From the NCBI GenBank assembly GCA_023634235.1, contig JAMKCF010000004.1, forward strand, positions 23,878,527 through 23,942,526: a stretch of 64,000 nucleotides of DNA. Direction: 5' to 3'. How positions within the stretch are numbered: position 1 is the stretch's first letter; each line of letters opens with the position of its first letter. The position numbers and the translations under genes were made by a program. This stretch comes from Pisaster brevispinus (lineage: Eukaryota > Echinodermata > Asteroidea > Forcipulatida > Asteriidae). Below, piece after piece: positions 54,650-63,694 of this stretch. A model generated the notes under the pieces. It saw only the letters and a list, made by a program, of their open reading frames with translations. It had not been told where the DNA came from and searched no databases.

Positions 54650-57600
54650 CTAAAGGTAACGGCAAGTGGAAAAAGGTGAGGTGGACTTAAAAAACCCAGA
54701 AACAGAATCAAGTCATTCCTGTTAGTTTGATTTATGGGCCACATTTGTATGGCACCTTGTAGGGGTTCACAAGGTGCTGTGGCGCAATCTGAAGCCAACT
54801 GTGTCGCAAAAACAGGGTAAAACCCCCTCTTTAAGGCAAGTGCACTGGGTTCTTTTACATGCATTACACAAAACAAGGAACCTACGGCTTAACATCCCAT
54901 TCCAAGGAGAAAGCAAGTATGGTTAAAATGTCTTCCTCAAGTGCCATGACCAGGACCCGATCCCACACACCGACAACACCAGAACTTGAGTACGGTGCTG
55001 GTGCACTAGACCGGTTAGCCACAACGCTCCGGGGTTTAGGATTGAGGTGATCTGCTGCTTTACTGATAAGAAATATAATTTGGGTTTGAACAAAGAAAAA
55101 TTGACTGGAGCGGGACTTGAACCAACAACCTCCGGATTAACGGTTCAAGTCCTGCTCCAGGCAATTTTTCTTTGTTCAAACCCAAATTATTAAAAAATGT
55201 ACCCAGTCAGTTTCCTTTGTGGTTTATTACTGGGTAAGAAATATATTCTCTTCACACCATGGGCATGTTTTGTTAAATCAGCATCTCTTAAAAATGGATT
55301 TTAAAAACCTTGATTTCCTCAAATATGATAATACATAACAATCATTACTAGAATGGATTCCACTGTTGTACAATTACACATAGATCAATGATGATAGATT
55401 AAAGATCCATCCATTATTGATTATCAGTAAGTTGTACCTATGTATGAAGCGATCAGCTTGCGCATTATTTGATAATAACCTGTTGTACGCGATGAAGATT
55501 GTTACGTATTTACACCGAGCACCTGAATTAGCTGTGATGGCATACTCTAATGGAGAAAAGCGCATGCCATTGTAATGTTATTTAACAATACATTCGATAT
55601 GTAAACATTCTATAACTTTGATTTTATTTGTTGATGAATTGGTCTTATCCTGGCTGGACCTTGTAAATAATCTGTATTCTTCAGCTCAAGAGCTACCTAC
55701 TGAGTGAATTATTTAATATAAACCCACAACAGTACTCACTGTTTCTCTATTGATAGCCGGTTTAACAGCTCCGTAGATATCTGGGGCATACTTCTTTAAT
55801 AGAATGAGCAGCAGCCGCTCCCAGCTGAGCTCAGGTAATGGCTTCTCCATTGGCTTGTTTGAAATTCTCTGTAATTTCATTGGCTGGAATGGAGAGGGTT
55901 GAATCCAGGGGCACCAAGACCGATGTTCCGTTGCTGGATTGAATGAGGACTTCTCAAACTCCTGTTGATGTAAAAAATGCGATACTGAAATAAATCTTCG
56001 GAAATGTTTTATAAATGCTTTCATCTCATCCAGGTAAAACTAACTTTAAAGAAGACAAAACTTATGGGGCGTATTTTGGCGAACACAAACAGAAAAAAAA
56101 ATCTGATGTAAAATTCACTGACCAAAATAATTTCCGATCACTACATGAAAGTGTGTCGGTAACCAGTCCAGATCAAGACGTAGGTATATCCCTTCAAAAC
56201 AAACATTTTTCAAAGTATACAGCCTTTAAAAAAATCTTTAAGCATTGAAACTCAGTTGATATAATTTAATCAACATCATTGATTTGGTATGTTTAAAGAT
56301 TTTTCATTTTTTAAAAGAATTCCGTGCACATTTGTGGTTAGAGTGCTTCATCTTGAAACCAAACCATACCGAACCAACAGCTCCGTTACGGTTTGGTCGG
56401 CACAGCTGCATCAAGTGATGGCTGAACCGAACAAGCGAAAATGCTTAGCCAATGAACAAAGCTAGAACATGTTGCTGGTTGCAGTCTTACACTGAGCACC
56501 TCAGCGCTTTATGGTACGAGGAATGGTACATTAACTCTGTAAGTGCCCGCTTTTTTTGGCGTTTTGAACCTAAAATGTCCAGATTTTTAAGGTTTTACAA
56601 TTGTGTGAACAAAATAATAATAACATTTTTAAAGTCTTTCTCACCAAACAAAGTATGTCTTGCTGATTTGTGTTACCTTGGTGCATCCCAAAGTCAATAG
56701 TATTTCTTGAGTGATAATGCCGTCTCAAGATAACATGTATATTATGGGTAGTACATGTATGATTGATGACACTTTTTGAGTACATAAAAAAGATTGTACA
56801 TGTACGGTAATGGCGCTTTCCAAATACATAAAATAGATCGTACATGTACGACCTTGGCACTGAAAGAGTTAAGCAAAACAAATGAATAAAGGCACAAATA
56901 ATGGGAAAGGCAGTTAGTCCTTAGCAATCAACCTCTCAATAGGAGAGTTTTCAGATGTGCAAGGCTTGTGGATAATACGCACAATCACCTGCAGCAGAGT
57001 GCAACCTGGGAACTGCCAGGAGTGTACTGTCAGAATCAGAATGTCACCTTGCCTTGATTCTCTTGTTTGGCGATTCTCTTGTCATGTCCTGGCTACTTGA
57101 CTCTGCAACCGATCTGGAGAGCTGATCAGCGTCTTTCAAGGATGCAAAGTTCCAGAGCCCAGCGTGGCGTCTGCAATACTGACAGACTAAAACTGGACAA
57201 CCGGTTTGCTCTGAAAGACTGTCAATAATAAAAGTGTCAAAAATAAAATGAATTATCACATTAATTAGGCATAAGTGTCCAACGACAACAAGCAGTGTAG
57301 TGCACTGGATTCAAGTTCTGGGCCCAATTTCATGGCTGTGCTTACCGTAAGCAAAGAATTGGCCTTACGGAAGCAGGGATTTATCTGCTTACGTCAAGCG
57401 TATTTCACGGGTTAGCAGTGAATTTTTGCTTGTGTGAGTACGTACTCCACGTTACTAGGCATTCTTCGCTTATACAGCTAGTGCAGATATTTGGCGCTTG
57501 CACAGTAAGCGGAGAATGGTGAATTCGACGGTAAGCAGAGCCATGAAACTGGGCCCTGATGTTGTCAGAGTGTGGGTTGGGGTTCCCAGTTATGGCACCA

Positions 57601-60600
57601 GTTTCCTTGAGCAAAACACTTGAACCACAATTGCTTCGTCCTTTGGATGGCATGTTAAGCCATTGGTCCCGTGTGTTGTGTAATGCACGCAAAAAAGATC
57701 CCAGTACACTTGTCATTAAGAGAAGGGGTTCAACCCTGGCATGGTTGACTGCAGATTGCACCCCATCACCTTGTAAACCCTTTTAACAAGGACCTATGTA
57801 AATGGGTCTCTTCTCTTAATTCAAACATACTATCTGTATACCTTCCGAAAAAAACAATGACCAAAACGCGTTCGAGTGAAACACAAACCACGCATGCGTG
57901 ATTTAAACGGCAAATTGACTAAAGCTTAACACCCGAACTTTGTCATAGCAACACTCTTAGCAACAGCTGCAGTCACAGCCACCACTCCGGACAAAGCCTA
58001 CCTTTTTCTCCAGCCAAATAGAGCCAGCAAGCACACAGCCCACCACACAGGTTTTTCCTCTTCACCGATGATGACTAATGAATCCCCCCTCTCAGAAATT
58101 GTTTGCAGGAATACCTTCTTGACATCGACCACGTCAAACTCCTCCTTCAAAAGAGACAGACTCAAAATGAATACCACAAGTAAAATTGCAATCAACTATT
58201 AATTCAAAAACCTGCCTAGGTCTGTTTGTTCAAGCGCCTTGAGCTCAATTTCACAACAAACTAACATTCATCTCAAGACGAGGTGTCCATGGTGATTTGT
58301 AGTGGGACATCACACTTTGCTTAGCAATTAAGACTGATACACAGCTAAATATCAATCCAAGCTCTTTGTGAAATCGAACCCTAGGTGTAGCTACCTGCAT
58401 ACAAGATGGAAAATATGATTATGTCTTACACCATCTTGGAGTGGACTGAAGTCAACGTCTGGTATCCTGTCTCCAAGTGGAAACATACTGTCTACCCTTC
58501 TGTAGAATTCTTCAATAGACGTTTTCATATCATCAAGTGGAATGTTCTGAAATGACTCTATTATAAGGAAAAAAACAAAACAAAGAACAGTCATGAATAA
58601 CTTAGTGATGTCATACCTTACATCTTCACATATTTACCCAAGCCCACAAAAGGTCAAACCTTGACAGGCAGAAAATGTGCACAGGTCCACAGAAGTCTAT
58701 TACTCAGATGAACTATAAGCACTTGTTAATAATTTAAGACAAAAATAATGAGGCAGGCACATTTCAAAATCATTTGTTCATAACTTGAAAAACGAGAAAC
58801 TCTCCATATATTATTACTAGTTCACCCTCTTGTTACCGAACTGTTTCGGCATAAACAACTACTGGTGACCACATTGTTTGACCACTCAGAGGAAACTGAA
58901 ACGCACATCTTAACACCACAAAAAGCTTTCATTTAAAGGCCAATATCACAACCCGTTATCACCTTCATCATATTGTTTTACAGCTAAACAAGTAGAACAA
59001 AAATTTCTTACTTATTGAATTACCTTTTACATTATCCAAAAATCATTGAGATCGGCCAATAAATGTCCAAGTTCTTGACCTTGTTTCTTCAGTTTTAATG
59101 CAAACTCAACACTTTTGTGCACTCCATAGGTGTATGGCATTTCAAATCTTTCCACTCCAATTTGAAGCGACCTTAATTTTATTTCACCATCATTTGAAAG
59201 GTCTGATCTTTCTCTTTCCAACCATCATATACTTGGGTATGGAGGATGAACACGGACAAAACTATTGCTTTATAACAAAATGGCCTTCGAGCTCAGACTT
59301 GAGTGTTATTTTGAACGTTAGCTTAGGTGACAAAAAGAAGAGAGGGTGTGAGTGCAGTCAACAAAAGTTGCCTATGATTAGGAATAGGTTAACATGTCCC
59401 ATGTTTTTCAAAAGAGTTAATAACATTTTATTACCTGGTGAAGGGCTGTCAGCCCATGGACAGATCTTACTGTGGGAACTCCGCAATGATTCCTTCAATT
59501 TACTGTAGGATAGACTATCTGAAATAATCAACATGATCTAAAATTACAAAATGTTTTTTTAAAATGGAGAAATACACAGTAGATTCATACAGCTTTATGT
59601 ACTTCACTTGTCAAACTCGGTACGAAAAACAGAGCTGCCTAAGCACAAAAACTAGTTAAGCATAACAACATTATGCTTACCAGAATTAAGTTACCAGCCA
59701 AACTACCATGTCACATGTACAATATGAGACTGGTATCCTGCTTATTTTTACTTAGCAGAAAGTTGTCAAGCATAATTTTCAGCTCTATGAAATTGGACCC
59801 CGGTCAGTTGGTAAACAACTCAATGCTTCCATTTGATACCAGTACAACTCTTAAGCACCTTTCACATGAGTCTATTCCCTGAGGACATCCCCCCCCCCCC
59901 CCCGAATAATGGACGGCCCTATTACTTTACCACCTGTCTACCCCGGCAAATGGACATACCTTGTGGAATAACCACCCCTGCTCTGAAGTGAGAGCAAGCG
60001 GTAAAACCCTAGGGTATTTCTAATCCCGCGGGAAATAACTGCTTATGGGAAACGAAAGCAGGTTTTGCAAACCTAGGTTGATATGGCCTTCAGTGAAAGG
60101 TCAGAGAACAATAAGATTAACAGCTGTGGTCAGGAAATGTGCGCTATATATAAATTAAGCAGTCTGCATTATACATAATAGCTATTTTGGTACAGCTTTG
60201 TATTGAAGTATTGTACTGAAATTTAAGTATCAACTGAAATATACTTCATGTTATACTTTCAAAAGAATTTATCCTTTTTTTAAAGTAATAATTTTGTAAT
60301 AGGTTCAATTTAGAATTGGTTTGGACGAGGTGACAGTGTTAGAATCCAGCTCACTGAACTGATAATAGTATACACCACAATAGAGGTACCAGTCTAGTAC
60401 CATTTGTCAAATGTTTTTCAGAAAATGCCATCTGCCATGCTCGTTCTCCCAAAGAGAAATAAGAAGTACACACGTCATGAGAAGTTTTTGGTAGTAGTTC
60501 TTGACGTTACTGACTTCCGCTAGCCAGAAATGCAGCATGGTTTGATCAAAGTGTGAAACGTGTGAACCCAAGGACCCAGTGAATACACATGCGAGGCCAG

Positions 60601-62023
60601 TCTGAAAGAAAGTGCGCCGGGGTAACAGTGGGGTAAAAAAACCTCACAGGGCCTCCCCCGAGGTTGTGGACAACTGGGATAAAAGATATAGTGTGACAGG
60701 AGCTATAGAGAAATTATTGAAACCCGAGGTTACTGCAAACCTTAGTTTTTAACAGAAATATCAGTAGTAACATATTTGAGATGAACTTTATAATTAAACA
60801 ATGTTATCTTACATGACTCAGCTTCCCATATGGCTGGTAGACCTCCATACAGTATCTCCTTGCAGCTCACACATTTAAGAAAGTTGGTGTCACTGTTTTC
60901 CCAGCCGTATCTGGCACAGTGTATGGGAGATAGGTCTTTGGGTTTGGCACACCATCCACAGACTTATGATAGTTAAGGAAAGCTGATAAAGATCAAATTG
61001 GGCCGTTCAGGGTTCACATGTCAACAGTTTTTCCCAGCACTACCCTCCAAGCTCTCCGACTGGTACGCAAAAGCGGCACAATTTCAATAACACTCTTCGG
61101 AGTATTCGCAGAATACCCAACAACTTGTGCCCAGTGAGCTTCCAGATTTGCGGCGTATTCTGCAAATGAGGGCAATCTATAAATCCCTTTATGAAAATAA
61201 AAACTGCACATAAATTTGTATGGTTTTAGTCAGAAATGCACAATATTGTTCATCAGTCCCATAACTTTGTTTTTCCTCCAAAGGTCGAAAGGTCGGAAAA
61301 CCAAGAAGCTTGTTTACATGCCTTGAAGCCCAGGGCCCAATTTCATAGAAAAAAGTGCTTAACAATTTCATGCTTAGCAGAAATGAGTAGGATACCAGTG
61401 ACAAATTGTACATGTGACATGGTACAAACACATGTAGTTTGGCTGGTAACCTTAAATTCTTGTAAGCATAAGTGTTGCACTCAGCTGGTTATGTTGCTTG
61501 AGAAGCTCTATCAAGTTGGGCCCTGATTGGCAGCTATAGCTGTGGCTATTGCTAAGGGTGTTGCTATGGGCCTTCTGGCCCCAACTTCATAGAGTGGCTT
61601 AGGCAAAATTATGATAACCAGATTAAGGTTACCAGCCAAACTACCGAGTCACATGTTCACTTTGTGACTGGTGTCCTGCTAATTTCTGCTTAGCATAAAA
61701 TTGTTCAGCAAGATTTTCAGCTTAAAAAGCAGCTCTATGAAATTGGGCCCTGGTCACTGCCTTGCCCTAACTTTATACAATGCAACTAAGTAGGTGTCCA
61801 CATTGTCTGGTAATTTGGCGATTTAACCAAAAAGGATATTGTGAAGGTTTCGACTCTGTCAAAGAAAGATTCAGCATCAAGGGGTGTGATGGAACGTCTT
61901 TGTGGCACCTCTGGCTTACATGGAACAACTCCATCCGTGATATCATTTGAACTTTGAGGACTGCTGATGTCAGGAACGGTTGCCTCAGCGGGTTCATTTC
62001 TCTCATTTTCAAGTGTCACTGTG
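54533..62023 (-). CDS. ZC3HC1: ZC3HC1/NIPA nuclear-basket zinc-finger protein, 5' end not found
   Basis: Eight minus-strand exons: 61840-62023, 60813-60963, 59435-59518, 58430-58557, 58002-58144, 57048-57218, 55740-55961 and 54533-54649. Seen: ESFFDRVETFT; then LSPIHCARYGW, LKCVSCKEIL and the closing H-x3-C in SHSKICPW (first C3HC module); then AVCLLALFGW, CPVLVCQYCRRHAGLWNF and TEHRSWCPW with a second H-x3-C (Rsm1-like module); then WKAVRRILNVWQSKE and the stop. Known: ZC3HC1 (NIPA) has exactly this two-module zinc architecture, binds TPR at the nuclear pore basket and was described as an SCF adaptor. Order and spacing match along the chain. Exons 6 and 7 as drawn do not share phase, so an exon or boundary is missing. 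The first exon was not located. Confidence 0.93.
54720..55035 (-). repeat. tRNA-derived SINE, family 1-like (minus strand)
   Basis: Minus strand: GCGTTGTGGCTAACCGGTCT, long variable arm CTCAAGTTCTGGTGTTG, degenerate B box GGGATCGGGTCC, then GATGTTAAGCCGTAGGTTCC and AAAGAACCCAGTGCACTTGC. It lies in a ZC3HC1 intron. Confidence 0.8.
55077..55188. repeat. Near-perfect palindrome built from a tRNA-SINE 3' half
   Basis: Left arm 55077-55123 and right arm 55142-55188 are 47 bases each, with two mismatches by eye, around an 18-base loop. Arm sequence includes TTTGAACAAAGAAAAATTG and GGACTTGAACC, i.e. a T-arm/B-box region like that at 44.37 kb. Confidence 0.93.
55740..55961 (-). CDS. ZC3HC1: ZC3HC1 exon with the final H-x3-C
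   Basis: Acceptor CATCAACAG gives phase 0; donor GTGAGT. Encodes EFEKSSFNPATEHRSWCPWI and LSWERLLLILLKK to AINRET. The incoming phase does not match the previous exon (two bases left over). An alternative acceptor CCGAAG ending at 55996 (exon from 55995) restores the phase but has a weak pyrimidine tract. A missed short exon is the other explanation. Confidence 0.85.
56305..56475. repeat. Interspersed repeat shared with UBE2H intron 3
   Basis: TTAAAAGAATTCCGTGCAC, CATCTTGAAACCAAACC, GGTTTGGTCGGCACAGCTGC and AGCCAATGAACAAAGCT match 26930-27090 with substitutions. Confidence 0.65.
57048..57218 (-). CDS. ZC3HC1: ZC3HC1 exon with C-x2-C of the second module
   Basis: Acceptor TTGACAG, donor GTGACA. 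Encodes LSEQTGCPVLVCQYCRRHAG, LWNF and a Ser/Arg-rich linker ending ESPNKRIKA plus AG. The linker is much shorter than in mammals. Confidence 0.92.
57319..57556. repeat. Palindromic element, family C
   Basis: GGGCCCAATTTCATGGCTGT and GCCATGAAACTGGGCCCTG ends; GTGCTTACCGTAAGCAAAG and GACGGTAAGCAGAG subterminal. Confidence 0.85.
57557..57800 (+). repeat. 5'-truncated SINE body
   Basis: GAGTGTGGGTTGGGGTTCCC, CCTTGAGCAAAACACTTG, GATGGCATGTTAAGCCATTG and GTGTAATGCACGCAAAAAAG match the body of the 54720-55035 copy. Confidence 0.7.
58002..58144 (-). CDS. ZC3HC1: ZC3HC1 exon leading into the second zinc module
   Basis: Acceptor TTTTGAAG, donor GTAGGC. Encodes EEFDVVDVKKVFLQTISERG to VWWAVCLLALFGWRK plus two bases. 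The CLLALFGW segment corresponds to the CILSVCGW of the human protein. Confidence 0.9.
58245..58382. repeat. Palindromic element, family B
   Basis: GAGCTCAATTTCACAACAAA, TGGTGATTTGTAGTGGGACA, CTTAGCAATTAAGACTGATA and GCTCTTTGTGAAATCGA. Confidence 0.8.
58430..58557 (-). CDS. ZC3HC1: ZC3HC1 linker exon
   Basis: Acceptor ATAATAG, donor GTAAGA. Encodes SFQNIPLDDMKTSIEEFYRR to DVDFSPLQDG. It corresponds to the segment after SPSP with an E/SEF-x-RR/F pattern. Confidence 0.88.
59435..59518 (-). CDS. ZC3HC1: ZC3HC1 exon with H-x3-C of the first zinc module
   Basis: Acceptor TTTCAG, donor GTAATA. Encodes SLSYSKLKESLRSSHSKICP then WADSPSP, phases 2 in and 1 out. Confidence 0.92.
59625..59802. repeat. 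Palindromic element, family A
   Basis: CAGAGCTGCCTAAGCACAAA, AAGTTACCAGCCAAACTACC, GACTGGTATCCTGCTTATTT and CAGCTCTATGAAATTGGACC; left end truncated. Confidence 0.8.
60813..60963 (-). CDS. ZC3HC1: ZC3HC1 exon with first zinc module
   Basis: Encodes VCGWCAKPKDLSPIHCARYG, WENSDTNFLKCVSCKEIL and YGGLPAIWEAES plus one base; donor GTAAGA. Residue spacing between RVETF and the KP-x2-LSP motif equals that of the human protein if the exon starts at 60963. Confidence 0.92.
61331..61525. repeat. Palindromic element, family A (inverted)
   Basis: AGGGCCCAATTTCATAGAAA, GCAGAAATGAGTAGGATACC, TTTGGCTGGTAACCTTAAAT and AAGCTCTATCAAGTTGGGCC, i.e. opposite orientation to its neighbours. Confidence 0.85.
61577..61753. 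repeat. Palindromic element, family A
   Basis: CCCCAACTTCATAGAGTGGC, AAGGTTACCAGCCAAACTAC, GACTGGTGTCCTGCTAATTT and CAGCTCTATGAAATTGGGCC. Confidence 0.88.
61840..62023 (-). CDS. ZC3HC1: ZC3HC1 exon 1 of those visible (ends at U12 AT donor)
   Basis: Acceptor ATTTCCAG; one base then 61 codons ending RVETFT in phase 0. The next bases are ATATCCTTT. The first part (TVTLENERNEPAEATVPDIS) is low-conservation linker; ESFFDRVETF is the conserved start of the domain. Confidence 0.85.
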
Positions 62024-63690
62024 CTGGAAATTATTAAAAAGTAAGAAACAGACCTAATTCTTAATTGTTTTTTAGTAAAACAGAATTTGAGAATTGAGAG
62101 TAAAGATAATTTAATCACAAAAGAAATCAACAATATCATTAAATTTCAAGAAACAACCTAATCAGTTACATTTGTACTAATTTACTTGTCTGAATAACGC
62201 ACAGCTGAAAAACTAATGTGTCATACTGTCACCTCTTTCAGATCGACACATATTTTCGCTCGCCAATTTTGATTTCCGTAAGCCATGAAGCGGGTCCACA
62301 GTGACCAGTACCTCTATTCTTAATCCACACTCTGTGCTTTCATCACTATCATGTTGAGATTAAAGTTTCCTGATGATAGTGTCATCGAAATGTTTATAAA
62401 AAAAGTATACATTTCGGTATAAATCACTTCTGGACTATTTTACTATTACAATCAAGAGTGTCAACAAAATATAATCCAGGGTCAAAAACTCAAAATGGAA
62501 GTTTCATCTGGTAGTGGTATCTCAAATTTCATTCTCCTTTTGTAGATAGACAGATAGACCATGATGCTGTTTTTTAAGTTGGATTGTACGGCATGCTAAT
62601 ACAATAACCAATAATTAATAGTGCCTTCTGATAAGTTATAGCGCTCAAATCCAGCGTAATGGGACTAAGAAAATCTAGCGGTGCTAAGTGAACACATTTT
62701 GTTGGTTTGTGGACCCACACGTATTCCGTAGGTCATAGGGAATGCTCCATCATTACCGACAGCTTAGCTAAAATTGGGCTGGATGTGTAGCCAAGGATTC
62801 AGAGCATGGCTACACAAGTGGGGCTAGTTAGTAGCTCAGTAGTAGTATGACTGCACTTCTTCTAGAAACTATTATGGATGAGCCTTTACAGGGGCCACAC
62901 TTTTTGAGCCTCCATGACGCTGTACGTTTTCAAAACGATCATTGAATGAATGATAGTTCAACATTTTCTGGTTTTTAGCCAGCACTAACTTCAATTTCCT
63001 TCCTGCACTACTCACCTAACCCAGTAACTTTCCCAACACACCGTACATAAAATGCATCATTTGTACATTCACTTTCACAATAAAACAATACATCATATAC
63101 AATATACATTACATGTGCACCTTTTTTGCTGAATTAAAAGCAAAACCTGTTTAAAAAAATGAAATTTCTTCTCATTTTTATGAAATAAAACTAAGATGAA
63201 TTTACATATTGAACTTTGAAGGAGTTTGAGACACCTTCTGACACCATCATACAAATAGTTGGAATCTGACAATTCTAGTCAAGATTAGAATGACATGTTC
63301 AGCATGTGTTCAGTGCCGTTTTATAGCTAGCGAAAAATGGCGACATGCAGGAGTTCCCAGTCCTAGTAAAGTAGTATAATCACAAATCAAGCAGAATGTC
63401 ACCCAAAATGAAGCCCTGACCAGTTTTGCATCAACAACATGCAGAAAGACCAGACACACAAAAAGTACTCCTACTACCTAGAACTATTCGGTTCGTTCCG
63501 CTATCGTCTCCCCGACCCTCATAGGTCATCATGTACAAAATCCTATTCGAAACTTTTTCCCCTTCACGTTTATGCACCTGGACTTCTCTTTTGAAAACGG
63601 AGCTAGCCAAAATTAGGCTCTATGTGTTCATTGTTTTCACAGTGAGCTCGGGGTGGGTCCAGAAAATCCACTCCGCAAAAAAAAGGTGCA
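62024..63690. other. Non-coding region upstream of visible ZC3HC1 exons
   Basis: The ZC3HC1 N-terminal exon should lie here or beyond the window. One GTGAGT donor-like site on the minus strand (about 63015) has no matching coding frame before it. A small hairpin (TCATCACTATCATGTTGAG / GATGATAGTGTCATCG) occurs at 62340-62390. Nothing else recognised. Confidence 0.45.
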
Positions 63691-63694
63691 AAAA

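Larger units (their letters stand above)
60964..61839 (-). other. ZC3HC1: ZC3HC1 U12-type intron, apparent AT-AA ends
   Basis: Opens ATATCCTTT (61839 downward), a perfect AT-class minor-intron donor, and has TTCCTTAAC at 60980-60972, the perfect branch consensus. Frame continuity requires phase 0, which places the 3' end after ATAA (exon GTC TGT GGA). The AG one base later would break the frame. The distance from branch A to exon is about 9 bases, typical for U12 introns. Two family A palindromes and a GGCTGTGGC fragment lie inside. Confidence 0.75.

Noticed and set aside
56015..56248. Plus-strand open frame beginning after CATCCAG (KTNFKEDKTYGAYFGEHK)
   Set aside because: Lysine-rich composition follows the local A-rich sequence. 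It lies in a ZC3HC1 intron on the opposite strand and no partner exons were found.
57041..57260. GATA- or RING-type zinc finger from the C-x2-C in QYCRRHAGLW
   Set aside because: The flanking exons and the later H-x3-C in TEHRSWCPW place it firmly in the ZC3HC1 second module.
61014..61211. Minus-strand open frame containing RLPSFAEYAANLEAHW
   Set aside because: It lies inside the ZC3HC1 U12-type intron. The flanking exons join in frame without it, and it has no match to the protein family.
63010..63070. First exon of ZC3HC1 ending at a GTGAGT donor
   Set aside because: The only ATG-initiated frame reaching the donor hits an in-frame stop just before it, and it shows no similarity to the conserved N terminus.
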